64,000 nt of DNA from Poindextera sp035604135 (GCA_035604135.1 DATNJB010000063.1:124001-188000); one strand, 5' to 3'. Shown: positions 50,809 through 60,461, counted from the first letter of the stretch. Numbers and translations: made by a program. Notes: generated from the sequence alone by a model not told the origin.

Positions 50809-52346
50809 ACGGCGCCGATGCAGTGATGCAGACCCTGGCCGACAACGGCGTGCGCGCCTGTTTCGCCAATCCGGGCACCAGCGAGATGCAGTTCGTCGCC
50901 GCGCTGGACCGCGAGCCGCGCATGCGCCCGGTGCTCTGCCTGTTCGAGGGCGTGGTGAGCGGCGCCGCCGACGGCTACGGGCGCATGGCCGGTCACCCGG
51001 CGGTGACGCTGCTGCACCTCGGCCCCGGCTACGGCAACAGCGTCGCCAACTCGCACAACGCCAGGCGCGCGTTCACGCCGTTGGTCAATGTGATCGGCGA
51101 CCACGCCACCTATCATCAGAAGTACGACGCGCCGCTCGCCTCCGACATCATGAGCCTGGCCAAGCCGAACTCGCGCTGGGTCAAGTCGGCCAAGAGCGCG
51201 GACGACGCCGCCGACCTGGCGGCGGAAGCGGTGCAGGCGAGCTTCGGCCCGCCGGGCGGGCCGGCGAGCCTCATTCTGCCCGCCGACTGCGCCTGGTCGC
51301 CGGCGACGCGCAAGGGTCCGGTGCTGGCGGCGAAAACGCGCGCGCCGCCCTCCGGCGCGGCCGTCGACGCCGCCGCCAAGGCGATCCGTGGCGCGAAGAA
51401 GCCGCTGGTGCTGATGGGCTCCTCGGCCTGTGGTGAAGAGGGCCTCGCCGCGGCGGGCCGCATCGCGGCCACCGGCGTGCGGATGATGGCCGACACCTTC
51501 CTCGCGCGCCAGCCGCGCGGCGCGGGGCGCTTCTCGCCCGAGCGCATGCAGTACTTCGGCGAGGCGGCGATCAAGGACCTCGACGGCGTCGACGTGATGG
51601 TGCTGGCCGGGACCAAGGAGCCCGTCGCCTTCTTCGCCTACCCGAACGCTCCCAGCGTGCTCGTGCCTGACGGCTGCGCCGAGGTTACGCTCGCCGATCA
51701 AGCCGAGGACGCCGAGACAGCCCTGGCCGCCCTCGCCGATGCGCTCGGCGCGCCGTCCGCAGCGGCGCCGAACGCGCTTAGCCTGCCCGACCGGCCGGTG
51801 GGCGCGATTGACGCCCGCAGCGTCGGCGCCTCCATCGCCCGCCACATGCCGGACGAGACGATCATCTCCGACGACTCAGTCACCTCCGGCATGGGGACCG
51901 TGATGCAGACGCGCACGGCGCGGCACCACGACTGGCTGGGTCTGACCGGCGGCGCGATCGGCCTGGGCATCCCGGCGGCCGTCGGCGCGGCGGTCGCCTG
52001 TCCCGACCGCAAGGTGGTCTCGCTGAACGGCGACGGCGCGGCGGCCTATACGGTGCAAGGGCTCTGGACGCTGGCGCGCGAAAAGCTCGACGTGACCGTG
52101 GTCATCTTCGCCAACCACACCTATCGCATCCTCGGCGTCGAGTTCATGCGCACCGGCTCCGGCGATCCAGGGCCGGCGGCGGCCAGTCTGCTCGACCTCG
52201 GCAATCCCCGCGTCGACTGGGTCTCCATCGCGCGCGGGTTCGGCGTCCCGGCCGAGCGTTGCGAAACCGCCGAGCGCTTCGACGAGGTGTTCGCCAGCGC
52301 CATGACCGGCAAGGGCCCGATGCTGATCGAGGTGGCGCTGGCCTAA
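50805..52346 (+). CDS. Thiamine diphosphate-dependent enzyme, acetolactate synthase-like
   Basis: 513 residues. Catalytic glutamate region LFEGVVSGAADGYGRMAG near 46-63, central FAD/nucleotide-like domain, and the ThDP-binding motif NGDGAAAYTVQGLW near 409-422 with the end ANHTYRI near 436-442. AFANPGTSE at the N-terminus resembles benzoylformate decarboxylase-type enzymes. A decarboxylation or carboligation of a 2-keto acid is likely; true acetolactate synthase would be longer and have a small-subunit partner, which is absent here. Confidence 0.88.
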   Translation: MNGADAVMQTLADNGVRACFANPGTSEMQFVAALDREPRMRPVLCLFEGVVSGAADGYGRMAGHPAVTLLHLGPGYGNSVANSHNARRAFTPLVNVIGDHATYHQKYDAPLASDIMSLAKPNSRWVKSAKSADDAADLAAEAVQASFGPPGGPASLILPADCAWSPATRKGPVLAAKTRAPPSGAAVDAAAKAIRGAKKPLVLMGSSACGEEGLAAAGRIAATGVRMMADTFLARQPRGAGRFSPERMQYFGEAAIKDLDGVDVMVLAGTKEPVAFFAYPNAPSVLVPDGCAEVTLADQAEDAETALAALADALGAPSAAAPNALSLPDRPVGAIDARSVGASIARHMPDETIISDDSVTSGMGTVMQTRTARHHDWLGLTGGAIGLGIPAAVGAAVACPDRKVVSLNGDGAAAYTVQGLWTLAREKLDVTVVIFANHTYRILGVEFMRTGSGDPGPAAASLLDLGNPRVDWVSIARGFGVPAERCETAERFDEVFASAMTGKGPMLIEVALA

Positions 52347-52347
52347 G

Positions 52348-52378
52348 GGTCCCTTCTCCCCTCGCGGGAGAAGGGACC
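52348..52378. terminator. Bidirectional terminator hairpin
   Basis: GGTCCCTTCTCCC at 52348-52360 pairs perfectly with GGGAGAAGGGACC at 52366-52378 across a 5-base loop: a 13-base stem. It lies between the convergent ThDP gene and mutY. There is no U-run, as is common in GC-rich bacteria. Confidence 0.7.
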
Positions 52379-52383
52379 TCGCG

Positions 52384-53427
52384 TTAGCGAGCCAGCCGTA
52401 GCGCCTTTGCGAACACCGACGGGGTCTCGTCGACCGCGCGGGCGAGCGGCAGCCAGACCAGGCTCGCATCGCCGCTGTCGCCCTCGGCGCGCCAGACCTC
52501 GAGCGTAAGCGCGAAGTGGGTGAAGCCGTGCTCGACCGCCCCGGCGCGCTTCCAGTCTCCCGGCGCGGGCGCTGCGGCCAACGCATCGGCCTTCGTCACT
52601 GGCTCGCCGCGCCACGCGGTCGTCGGCAGACCGAGCATGCCGCCCAGCAGACCCTTGGGCAGCCGGCGGACGAGCGCCACCTCGCCCACCCGCCGGAGCA
52701 CATAGACCGCCCCATGGCGGTGCGGCCGGTCTGGCTTGGCGCTCTTGCGCGGATAGGTCTCCTGCACGCCGAGCGCGCGGGCGCGGCAGTCGCGCGCCAG
52801 CGGGCAGCGGTCGCAGAGGGGCGCCTTTGGGCGGCAGACCATCGCGCCCAGGTCCATCATCGCCTGCGCCCAGTCTCCCGGACGGGCCGGGTCCGCGAGC
52901 GCGCCGGCGAGCGCGACGAGCTCGGGCTTCGCCGCCGGCAGGGGCGTCTCGACCGCATGCAGGCGGGCGATCACCCGCTCGACATTACCGTCGACGACGT
53001 TGGCCGGGCGGTCGAACGCGATGGCGGCGATGGCCGCGGCGGTATAGGCGCCCACGCCCGGCAGCGCGCGCAGACCTGCTTGGTTGTCCGGGAAGACGCC
53101 GTGGTGCTCGTTCGCAACCACCCGCGCGCAGGCGAGCAGGTTGCGCGCCCGGGCGTAATAGCCGAGGCCGGCCCAGGCGCCCATGACCTCTCCGTCCTCG
53201 GCCGCGGCCAGCGCCTCGATGCTCGGCCAGCGCGCCAGGAACTTCAGGAAGTAGGAGGTCGCGTGCGGGATGGTGGTCTGCTGCAGCATGACCTCGGAGA
53301 GCCAGACCCGATACGGGTCCGGCCGCACACCCGCCCCTCGCGCCGCGGGCGAGACACGCCAGGGCAGCGCCCGTGCGTGGGTCGCGTACCAGTCGAGCAG
53401 ACGCCTGCGAAGATGGGGTCGGGCCAC
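52384..53427 (-). CDS. mutY: A/G-specific adenine glycosylase
   Basis: 347 residues from a GTG at 53427. WYATHARALPWR near 13-24, VMLQQTTIPHA near 46-56, the helix-hairpin-helix LPGVGAYTAAAIAAIAFDRP near 121-140 (catalytic Asp next at VDGNVERV), and the Fe-S cluster cysteines C-x6-C-x2-C-x5-C (CRPKAPLCDRCPLARDC) near 196-212. The C-terminal NUDIX-like domain reads 8-oxoguanine. It is divergent from the DUF721 gene. Confidence 0.95.
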   Translation of the reverse strand: MARPHLRRRLLDWYATHARALPWRVSPAARGAGVRPDPYRVWLSEVMLQQTTIPHATSYFLKFLARWPSIEALAAAEDGEVMGAWAGLGYYARARNLLACARVVANEHHGVFPDNQAGLRALPGVGAYTAAAIAAIAFDRPANVVDGNVERVIARLHAVETPLPAAKPELVALAGALADPARPGDWAQAMMDLGAMVCRPKAPLCDRCPLARDCRARALGVQETYPRKSAKPDRPHRHGAVYVLRRVGEVALVRRLPKGLLGGMLGLPTTAWRGEPVTKADALAAAPAPGDWKRAGAVEHGFTHFALTLEVWRAEGDSGDASLVWLPLARAVDETPSVFAKALRLAR

Positions 53428-53516
53428 GCCGCGTTGATAGCCCAGGCCGGCGATGGCGGCGACGTTGCCCGACGCTGGCGCGCGGACGTCCGATCCGTCT
53501 AAGATGCGCGCCTGCC

Positions 53517-54068
53517 ATGCCGCGCGCCCTGCCCTCCGCCGCCGAAGCCGCCGAGATCCTGAGCCGAAAGCGGACCAGGCCCGCGCGGCGGCCGCCGCGG
53601 GCGGCCGGAGCCCGGCTGAGCGGCTTCGTCCGCAGCCTCGACGAGCGGTTCGGCAAAGGCCCCGACACGTTGAAGGCGCGCTGGCGCGAGATCGTCGGCG
53701 AGACGCTGGCCCGCCATACCGAGCCCGCCAAGCTCAGCCGCCCGCGCAAGGGGGCCGCCGCGGTTCTCGAGCTGAAGGTCGAAGGACCGGCGGCGGCGCT
53801 GATCCAGCATCAGGCCCCCGAAATCCTGGCGCGCGTGAACCTCTTCCTTGGCGCGGGCGCGGTCGAGCGGCTGCGCGTGGTCCAGGGCCTGGTCCGCCAC
53901 GCCCCGGCGCCGAAGGCTCTGCGCAGGCGGCGGCCTGGCCCTCTCGACGCCGCCAAAGAGGCCGAGCTCGCGGCTGGCGTCGCCTGTGCGCGCGACGAGG
54001 ACCTGAAGGCAGCCTTGATCCGCCTTGGCCGAGGCGTGCTCAGGCGTGAGAGCGAGACCCAGCCATGA
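53517..54068 (+). CDS. DUF721 (DciA-like) family protein
   Basis: 183 residues. FVRSLDERFGKGPDTLKARWREIVGETLARHTEP (about 37-70) and LELKVEGPAAALIQHQAPEILARVNLFLG are the DUF721 core. In bacteria without DnaC this family loads the replicative helicase (DciA), but fusions and paralogues vary. The N-terminus is very basic. It overlaps the first DsbA-like gene by four bases. Confidence 0.85.
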   Translation: MPRALPSAAEAAEILSRKRTRPARRPPRAAGARLSGFVRSLDERFGKGPDTLKARWREIVGETLARHTEPAKLSRPRKGAAAVLELKVEGPAAALIQHQAPEILARVNLFLGAGAVERLRVVQGLVRHAPAPKALRRRRPGPLDAAKEAELAAGVACARDEDLKAALIRLGRGVLRRESETQP

Positions 54069-54712
54069 TGGGCGGCCGGCTCATGGGTATCGGCTTGGCG
54101 CTCGGCCTCGCCGTCGCGGCGCCTGCGCTCGCGCAGCCGGTGCAGCCGTCCGACATGAGCATGGGCAATCCGCACGCCAAGGTGACGGTCATCGAATACG
54201 GCTCGGCGAGCTGCCCGCACTGCGCCCGCTTCAACAACGAGGTCTTCCCCGCGTTCAAGGCCAAGTACGTCGACACCGGCAAGGTGCGCTACGTGTTCCG
54301 CGAGTTCCTCACCGATCCGGTACAGCTCGCCGCCGCCGGCTTCCTGCTCGCCCGCTGCGGCGGCCCGGACAAGTACTTCAGCATCCTGGACGGCGTGTTC
54401 CACGCGCAGGACGAGATCTACAAGACCCAAGAGGCCGCCGGCCCGCTGATGCGTGTCGCCCACGAAGCCGGACTGACCGACGCGCAAGCCAACGCTTGCC
54501 TCGAGGACCAGGCGGCGATCGACGCCTTGAACGCGCGCGTGCAGGGCTATGAGAAGACCGACGCGATCAACTCGACTCCGACCTTCGACGTGAACGGCAA
54601 GCGGCTGGAAGGCGAGCAGACGCTGGCTCAGATCAGCGCGGCCGTCGACCATGCGGCGATCGCGGGGGCCGCGACGCGCGCGCATGTGACGCACCACCGG
54701 CGCACGCATTGA
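54065..54712 (+). CDS. DsbA-family thiol oxidoreductase 1
   Basis: 215 residues. A signal peptide (LMGIGLALGLAVAAPALAQ) ends near residue 23. DsbA-type thioredoxin fold with active site CPHC (GSASCPHCARFNNEVFPAFK, about 46-65) and the cis-proline loop NSTPTFDVNG near 170-179. It probably oxidises disulfides in the periplasm. The second DsbA-like gene follows 124 bases later. Two histidine-rich ends (HVTHHRRTH) are odd. Confidence 0.88.
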   Translation: MMGGRLMGIGLALGLAVAAPALAQPVQPSDMSMGNPHAKVTVIEYGSASCPHCARFNNEVFPAFKAKYVDTGKVRYVFREFLTDPVQLAAAGFLLARCGGPDKYFSILDGVFHAQDEIYKTQEAAGPLMRVAHEAGLTDAQANACLEDQAAIDALNARVQGYEKTDAINSTPTFDVNGKRLEGEQTLAQISAAVDHAAIAGAATRAHVTHHRRTH

Positions 54713-54836
54713 CTTTGCCGGCCGGTGGCCGTCCGCTGCGCGGTCGGTCGTATGGGCGGGGCGGACAGAATCGCGCTTAACTTCGCGCTTCGACGTCCTA
54801 AGAAACGGCCGGTCAGAGAAAATCGGGAACGCAAAG

Positions 54837-55466
54837 ATGCGCCAGTCGTCTCGCCGCCTTGTCCTCCTCGCCCTGGGCGCGCTCGCGGCGCTCGGCCTGG
54901 CCGCCTGCCACCAGGGCGGCGGGGCGGTCACCTCGGACGACATGAGCCTGGGCAACCCCAGCGCCGAGGTCACCGTGATCGAGTACGCCTCGGTCGCCTG
55001 TCCGTTCTGCGCCAAGTTCAACAACGAGGTCTTCCCGGCGTTCAAGGCGAAATACATCGACACCAACAAGATCCACTACGTCTTCCGCGAGATGCTGGTG
55101 GGCGACGACAACGAAGTGACGATGGCCGCCGCCGGCTTCCTGATGGCGCGCTGCGCGGGCAAGGACAAATACTTCAGCGTCGTCGACGCCATCTTCCACG
55201 GCCAGCAGGCGATGGAGCAGTCCGGCGACGTGCGCGGCGGGCTGATGCGGATCGGCGAAGCCGCCGGCATGAGCGACAGCCAGTTCAACACCTGCATCAA
55301 CGACGACAACGCGCTGAAGGCGCTGAACCAGCGGGTGCAGAACTACACCACCCAGGACGGCATCGACTCGACGCCGACGTTCGTCATCAACGGCAAGAAG
55401 CTCGACGGCGCGCCGACGCTGGCCAGCCTGGACGCGGCGATCGCCGCCGCGCAGGCGGGCAAGTAG
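54837..55466 (+). CDS. DsbA-family thiol oxidoreductase 2, lipoprotein
   Basis: 209 residues. Signal with lipobox LAAC (LGALAALGLAACHQ), so the Cys near residue 24 is probably lipid-modified. The active site is CPFC (ASVACPFCAKFNNEVFPAFK, about 52-71), and the cis-Pro loop DSTPTFVINGKKL near 181-193. About half the residues match the neighbour, so the two arose by duplication. The pair CPHC/CPFC suggests different redox potentials. Confidence 0.88.
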   Translation: MRQSSRRLVLLALGALAALGLAACHQGGGAVTSDDMSLGNPSAEVTVIEYASVACPFCAKFNNEVFPAFKAKYIDTNKIHYVFREMLVGDDNEVTMAAAGFLMARCAGKDKYFSVVDAIFHGQQAMEQSGDVRGGLMRIGEAAGMSDSQFNTCINDDNALKALNQRVQNYTTQDGIDSTPTFVINGKKLDGAPTLASLDAAIAAAQAGK

Positions 55467-55475
55467 GCAAAGGGA

Positions 55476-58400
55476 TTGCATTTCCAGCGGCTGCGCCTTT
55501 CGGGCTTCAAGTCCTTCGTCGAACCGACCGATTTTCGGATCGAGCCGGGGTTGACCGGCGTCGTCGGCCCGAACGGCTGCGGCAAGTCGAACATCCTGGA
55601 AGCGCTGCGCTGGGTGATGGGCGCGAATTCCGCCAAGGCGATGCGCGCCGGCGGCATGGACGACGTGATCTTCTCGGGCACGGGCTCGCGGCCGCCGCGC
55701 AATCACGCCGAGGTGGTGCTGTCCATCGACAATGCCGACCGCGGGGCGCCCGCTCAATACGCAAACGATCCGGTGCTGGAGGTGGTGCGGCGGATCGACC
55801 GCGGCGCCGGTTCGACCTTCCGCATCAACGGTCGCGAGGTGCGCGCCCGCGACGTGCAGCTTCTGTTCGCCGACGCCTCGACCGGGGCCAATTCGCCGGC
55901 GCTGGTGCGCCAGGGCCAGGTCAGCGAGCTCATCGCCGCCAAGCCGCAGAATCGCCGCCTGATCCTCGAGGAGGCGGCCGGCGTTTCCGGCTTGCACGGC
56001 CGCCGGCACGAGGCGGAGCTGCGCCTGCGGGCGGCCGAAACGAACATGGCGCGGCTGGCGGACCTTGGCCTGGAGCTTGAGACCGCGCTTACGAGGCTCA
56101 AGCGCGAGGCGCGCCAGGCGGAGCGCTTCAAGCGGGTGTCGGCAGAGATCCGGCGGCTGCAGAGCGCCCTTCTTTATGTGCGATGGGCCGATGCGGCGGC
56201 CACGCTCGAGCGGGCCGAGACCGAGGCGGGCGAGGCGACACGCGCGGTGGAGCTGGCGACGCTCGTGGCCGCCGCCGCGCAGGCGGCGGGCATCGAAGCG
56301 CAGGCCGCGCTCGCTCCCAGCCGCGAGGAGGCGCAAGCCGCCGGCGCGGTCTTGAACCGCCTGGCGATCGAAAACGACCGCCTCGAGCGCGAGGTGGAGC
56401 AGGCCGCGGCCGAGATCGAGCGCTTGGGCGCCGATCTGGAGCGCATCGAAACCGACCGCGCACGCGAGAGCCACATCACGGGCGACGCCACCGCGGCGCT
56501 GAAGCGGCTCGACGGCGAGCTCGCCGCGCTGGAGGCGGAGGCGCTGGCCTCGCCTGAGCGCGTGCCGGAGCTGACCGAAGCCTGGCGCCTGGCCGACGCC
56601 CGCCGCGCCGGGGCCGACGCCGAGGTCGAGCGGCTGGCCGCGCTGGCCGCCGAGCGCGAAGCCGACCGACGCGGCGCAGAGACCCGGCTGGCCGACGCCG
56701 AGTCCCGCGTCTCGCGCAATCGCCGGGCGCTGGAGGCGGCGAAGAGCGACCGGGCGGCGATGTCGCGCGACGCCGATCCGGCGCTCGCCGAGGCCAACGC
56801 CGCGCTTGCCGCCGCCGTCGCGGCAGCCGATGCGGCGCGCGCCGCCCTCGAGGCCGCCGAGGCCGATCACGCCGCCGCCGCCGAGACCGCGGTCGCCGCC
56901 CAGGCGCCGCTGCGCGCCGCGGAGGATGCGCTCGGCCGCCTGATCGCCGAGCAGCACGGCCTGGAGCGGCTGGTCGCCGAGACCGACTCGGGCGGCTTTC
57001 CGCCGGCGCTGGCGCAGATCACGGTCGAGCCGGGCTACGAGGCGGCGCTGGCCGCGGCCCTTGGCGACGAGCTGGATGCGGCGCTGGACGAGGCGGCGCC
57101 GGCCCACTGGTCACGCGGCCCAAGGCCCGAGCCGCCCGAGTGGCCGGCCGGTGCGACGCCGCTCGGCCACCACGTGCAGGCGCCGAGCGAACTCGCCGCC
57201 GCCATCGCCTTCACCGCGGTCGTCGATCGGGCGGCCGGCGCGAGGCTGGCGAAGGACCTTTCGCCGGGCGCGCGGCTGGTGTCCGTCGAGGGCGACCTTT
57301 GGCGCTGGGACGGCTATGTCGCCGGCGCCGACGCAGAGCGGCCGGCCGCGGTGCGGCTGGAGCAGCGCCGCCGCCTCGCCGAGGTCCGCGCCGAGACTGA
57401 ACGAGCCGAGCCGGCCCTGACCGAAGCCAAGGCGGCGCACGGGGCGACCGTCGCGGCGCTGGCCGAAGCGCGCGAGGCGATGCGCACCGCGCGCGAGGCG
57501 GTCCCGGGCGCCGAGGCCGCGCTGTCCAAGGCGCGCGAAGCGGTCGAGGCGCATGGCCGCGAGGCCGCGCGCCGCGACGCCCGCGTGCAATCGCTGGACG
57601 AGACGATCGCCCGCTTCGGGCTCGATGTCGGCGAAGCGGAGGCCCATCTGGCCGAAGCCCGGAGTGCGGCGGAGCAACTCGTTGCGACCGCAGATCTCGC
57701 GCCGTTGCTTGCCGTTGCTCGCTCGGCCGCGCAGGAGATGCGCGACTCAGCCTCGCTGGCCCGCGCCGCGCTCGACACCGAAGTGCGCGAACGCGACACC
57801 CGCGCGCTGAAGCGGGACGGGCTGGCGCGCGATCGCGGCGATTGGGCCGCGCGCGCCGACGCCGCCGGCGGGCGGCTGGAGGCGCTCAAAGTCCAGCGCG
57901 ACCGGACGGACCGTGCGATCGCCAAGGCGACCGAGGCGCCGGCCGTGCTCAATGCCCGGCGCGCACGCCTGCTGGACGAGCTCTCGCAGGCCGAGGGTCG
58001 CTCCTCGGCCGCCGCCGACGCGCTCAGCGCCGCCGAGGACGCCTATGCCGTCGCCGACCGCGCATCGCGCTCGGCCGACGCCGACGCCGCCGCCGCGCGC
58101 GAACGGCGCGCCGGCGAGGCGGTGCGGCTGGACGCCGCCCGCGAGCGACTGGGCGAGGTCGCCGCCCAGCTGCGCGACGTCGCCCGCATGGAGCCGCATG
58201 CGCTGGGCGAGCGCCTGGCCGAAGAGCGCGCGATGTTCCCGGCCGACCCGGCGCAGGTCGAGGAGCGCCTGGGGCGCCTCGAGCGCGAGCGCGAGGCGAT
58301 CGGGCCGGTCAACCTGCGCGCCGAGGAGGAGGCGGCCGACTACGGCGAGCGACTGGATTCGCTGAAGCGCGAGACAGGCGACCTCGCCGCCGCCATCGCC

Positions 58401-58922
58401 AAGCTGCGCCACGGCATCGAGGCGCTGAATTCCGAGGGGCGCGAGCGACTGCTGGCCGCGTTCTCGGTGATCGACCAGCAATTTCAGGCGCTGTTCCAGA
58501 CCCTGTTCGACGGCGGCCAGGCCGAGATGCGGCTGATCGAGTCCGACGATCCTCTGGAGGCGGGCCTCGAGATCTATGCCTGCCCGCCGGGCAAGCGGCT
58601 CGCCACCATGAGCCTGATGTCGGGCGGCGAGCAGGCGCTGACGGCGCTCGCTTTGATCCTCGGCGTCTTCCTCGCCAACCCGGCCCCGATCTGCGTGCTG
58701 GACGAAATCGACGCGCCGCTGGATGACGCCAACGTCGACCGCTTTTGCGAGCTGCTGAACGAGATGCGCCGGCGCACCAACACGCGCTTCGTCACCATCA
58801 CCCACAACCCGGTGACCATGGCCCGGATGGACCGGCTTTATGGCGTGACCATGCCCGAGCGCGGCATCTCGCAGCTGGTCTCGGTCGACCTGCGCCAGGC
58901 CGAAGCTATGGCGGCGCAGTAG
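55476..58922 (+). CDS. smc: Chromosome segregation ATPase SMC
   Basis: 1148 residues, the usual length in Caulobacterales. The start is a TTG (MHFQRLRLSGFKSF). Walker A GPNGCGKSN lies near 31-39, coiled coils fill about 170-500 and 650-1000, the hinge lies near 500-640, the C-motif LMSGGEQALTALALILGVF is near 1048-1066 and Walker B ICVLDEIDAPLDDANVDRF near 1073-1091. It forms the ring that organises the chromosome with ScpA/ScpB. It follows the DsbA2 stop by 9 bases. Confidence 0.97.
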   Translation: MHFQRLRLSGFKSFVEPTDFRIEPGLTGVVGPNGCGKSNILEALRWVMGANSAKAMRAGGMDDVIFSGTGSRPPRNHAEVVLSIDNADRGAPAQYANDPVLEVVRRIDRGAGSTFRINGREVRARDVQLLFADASTGANSPALVRQGQVSELIAAKPQNRRLILEEAAGVSGLHGRRHEAELRLRAAETNMARLADLGLELETALTRLKREARQAERFKRVSAEIRRLQSALLYVRWADAAATLERAETEAGEATRAVELATLVAAAAQAAGIEAQAALAPSREEAQAAGAVLNRLAIENDRLEREVEQAAAEIERLGADLERIETDRARESHITGDATAALKRLDGELAALEAEALASPERVPELTEAWRLADARRAGADAEVERLAALAAEREADRRGAETRLADAESRVSRNRRALEAAKSDRAAMSRDADPALAEANAALAAAVAAADAARAALEAAEADHAAAAETAVAAQAPLRAAEDALGRLIAEQHGLERLVAETDSGGFPPALAQITVEPGYEAALAAALGDELDAALDEAAPAHWSRGPRPEPPEWPAGATPLGHHVQAPSELAAAIAFTAVVDRAAGARLAKDLSPGARLVSVEGDLWRWDGYVAGADAERPAAVRLEQRRRLAEVRAETERAEPALTEAKAAHGATVAALAEAREAMRTAREAVPGAEAALSKAREAVEAHGREAARRDARVQSLDETIARFGLDVGEAEAHLAEARSAAEQLVATADLAPLLAVARSAAQEMRDSASLARAALDTEVRERDTRALKRDGLARDRGDWAARADAAGGRLEALKVQRDRTDRAIAKATEAPAVLNARRARLLDELSQAEGRSSAAADALSAAEDAYAVADRASRSADADAAAARERRAGEAVRLDAARERLGEVAAQLRDVARMEPHALGERLAEERAMFPADPAQVEERLGRLEREREAIGPVNLRAEEEAADYGERLDSLKRETGDLAAAIAKLRHGIEALNSEGRERLLAAFSVIDQQFQALFQTLFDGGQAEMRLIESDDPLEAGLEIYACPPGKRLATMSLMSGGEQALTALALILGVFLANPAPICVLDEIDAPLDDANVDRFCELLNEMRRRTNTRFVTITHNPVTMARMDRLYGVTMPERGISQLVSVDLRQAEAMAAQ

Positions 58923-58925
58923 GCG

Positions 58926-59567
58926 ATGGCCGATCTCCCCGCCCTCGACGGTCCCCGCGTGCCGGCGCGTTCCGGCGCCGCCCGGTCGCTCGTCATCCTT
59001 GCGCACGGCTATGGCTCCAACGGCGAGGACCTGATCGGCCTCGTGCCCCACTGGCGCGAAGTGCTGCCGGACACCGCCTTCGTCTCGCCGAACGCGCCCG
59101 AACCCTGCCCCGGCGCCCCTGGCGGCTATCAATGGTGGGGCTTCGGCGCGGGCTCAGACCGCACCGCAGGGGTGAGGAGCGCCGCGCCGATCCTCGACGC
59201 ATTCATCGACGCCGAGCTCGCCCGGCACGGGCTCACCGACGACCGACTGGCCCTGGTCGGGTTCAGCCAGGGGACCATGATGTCGCTCTACGTCGGCCCG
59301 CGGCGCGAGCGGCAGATCGCCGGCATCGTCGGCCTGTCAGGCGCCCTCATCGATACCGGCGATGAGCCCAAGACCCATCCGCCCATCCTGCTCGTGCACG
59401 GCGACGAGGATCCGATGGTGCCGATCGAAGCCTTATACCGCGCCCGCGAAGCGCTCGAGCGCCAGGGCTTCGAGGTGACCAGCCACGTCTCCCCCGGCCT
59501 TGGCCACGGCGTCGACCTCGCCGGCGTGACGCTGGCCAAGCGATTCCTTACCCGGGTCCTGACCTAG
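58926..59567 (+). CDS. Phospholipase/carboxylesterase family hydrolase
   Basis: 213 residues. Alpha/beta hydrolase with LVILAHGYGSNGEDLIG near 22-38, the nucleophile Ser in VGFSQGTMMS near 112-121, Asp in LVHGDEDPMVP near 158-168 and His in LGHGVDLAG near 195-203. The family (PF02230) removes acyl groups from lysophospholipids or small esters. It follows smc by 3 bases and may be cotranscribed. Confidence 0.92.
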   Translation: MADLPALDGPRVPARSGAARSLVILAHGYGSNGEDLIGLVPHWREVLPDTAFVSPNAPEPCPGAPGGYQWWGFGAGSDRTAGVRSAAPILDAFIDAELARHGLTDDRLALVGFSQGTMMSLYVGPRRERQIAGIVGLSGALIDTGDEPKTHPPILLVHGDEDPMVPIEALYRAREALERQGFEVTSHVSPGLGHGVDLAGVTLAKRFLTRVLT

Positions 59568-59589
59568 CTGGAGGTCGGCCCGCGGCCGA

Positions 59590-59617
59590 ATGACCGAAAG
59601 TGACTCATAGCGGTCAT
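59590..59617. repeat. 28-base palindrome, copy 3
   Basis: ATGACCG and CGGTCAT form a perfect inverted 7-base end pair across the 28 bases. It lies 22 bases after the carboxylesterase stop, between convergent genes. Confidence 0.6.
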
Positions 59618-59646
59618 AGCGAAGGCCCCTCTTGGGCGGGTCGCTG

Positions 59647-59674
59647 ATGTCCGCTTACGACCCATTGCGGTCAT
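59647..59674. repeat. 28-base palindrome, copy 4
   Basis: Ends are ATGTCCGC and GCGGTCAT, with TTACGACCCATT between. It is 29 bases after copy 3. The two could form one large or two small hairpins. Confidence 0.6.
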
Positions 59675-59693
59675 CCGCTGAGCCTGCAACCAA

Positions 59694-60083
59694 TCAAGAC
59701 CACACGTCCGCGACACAACGCCCGTCGCTGGGAAGATCGCTCATCGTCACCGTGTCGTGGTGCACGAGCGGGACGGCGGCGACGGCCTCCGGTTCGGCGG
59801 CGAGGCGCAGATTCACCGCGCCGTAGAGGCGTCCATCCTGGCCGCGACTTGTGGTGAGCCAGGCCACCACGCACGCGCACCGGGCGCAAAAGTGAAACGC
59901 GAGCCACTCGCGATTCCAGACATAGGTCGCAGTCTCGCCCGAGACAGTGAAGGCCTCGCCTTCAAAGCCGTAAGCCCAGAGCGCGCCATGCCGTCGGCAG
60001 ATGCTGCAGTTGCAGGACGTCGCCGATGTCGGCAGGCCTTCAAAGCGCCAGCGCACCGCGCCGCAGTGACAGGACCCGTCCAT
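59694..60083 (-). CDS. GFA family protein
   Basis: 129 residues. Cysteine pattern CHCGAVRW near 5-12, CNCSICRRHG near 24-33 and FCARCACVVAW near 65-75, the zinc-binding motif of the GFA (glutathione-dependent formaldehyde-activating, CENP-V-like) family. Function of most members is unclear. It is convergent with the carboxylesterase gene. Confidence 0.92.
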   Translation of the reverse strand: MDGSCHCGAVRWRFEGLPTSATSCNCSICRRHGALWAYGFEGEAFTVSGETATYVWNREWLAFHFCARCACVVAWLTTSRGQDGRLYGAVNLRLAAEPEAVAAVPLVHHDTVTMSDLPSDGRCVADVWS

Positions 60084-60176
60084 CGCCGCCTCCTTCTCAT
60101 CGCCCGAGGCGCTTCAGCCCCCGGGGTGGCGACGTTCTCGCGAGGTCGACGCACGGCCGAATCCGTAGCCGGCGGC

Positions 60177-60461
60177 TCATCGAACCGTCTCCTTCTCTCT
60201 AGGCGCCGATATGCGGCGCGTCTTGGTCTCGGCCTTGGGCTTGGGCAGGAGCCGGAAGCGCGTCTGGCACCACGCGTAATCAACTCCTACGTCCAACAGA
60301 GCATCGGAACGTCCGCATGGGCACGCAAATTCCATGACCGCGACGACACGGTAGGTCTCCCCAGCTCGAAGGGGCACCGGCCTTCCCGTTGCGTGGTTCG
60401 GGGCGGCGTTGACGCATAGAACCAGATCGCCAGGGCCGACTGCGTCGCTCATAGCTTCCAT
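60177..60461 (-). CDS. Small protein of unknown function
   Basis: 94 residues from the ATG at 60461 (or 91 from 60452). GDLVLCVNAAP near 11-21, LRAGETYRVVAVMEF near 32-46, CPCGR near 48-52, WCQTRFRLLPK near 64-74 and a very basic tail. The domain-like pattern suggests a real SH3-like or RNA/DNA-binding fold with a cysteine pair, but I do not recognise the family. It lies in the repeat-rich end of the window. Confidence 0.5.
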   Translation of the reverse strand: MEAMSDAVGPGDLVLCVNAAPNHATGRPVPLRAGETYRVVAVMEFACPCGRSDALLDVGVDYAWCQTRFRLLPKPKAETKTRRISAPREKETVR

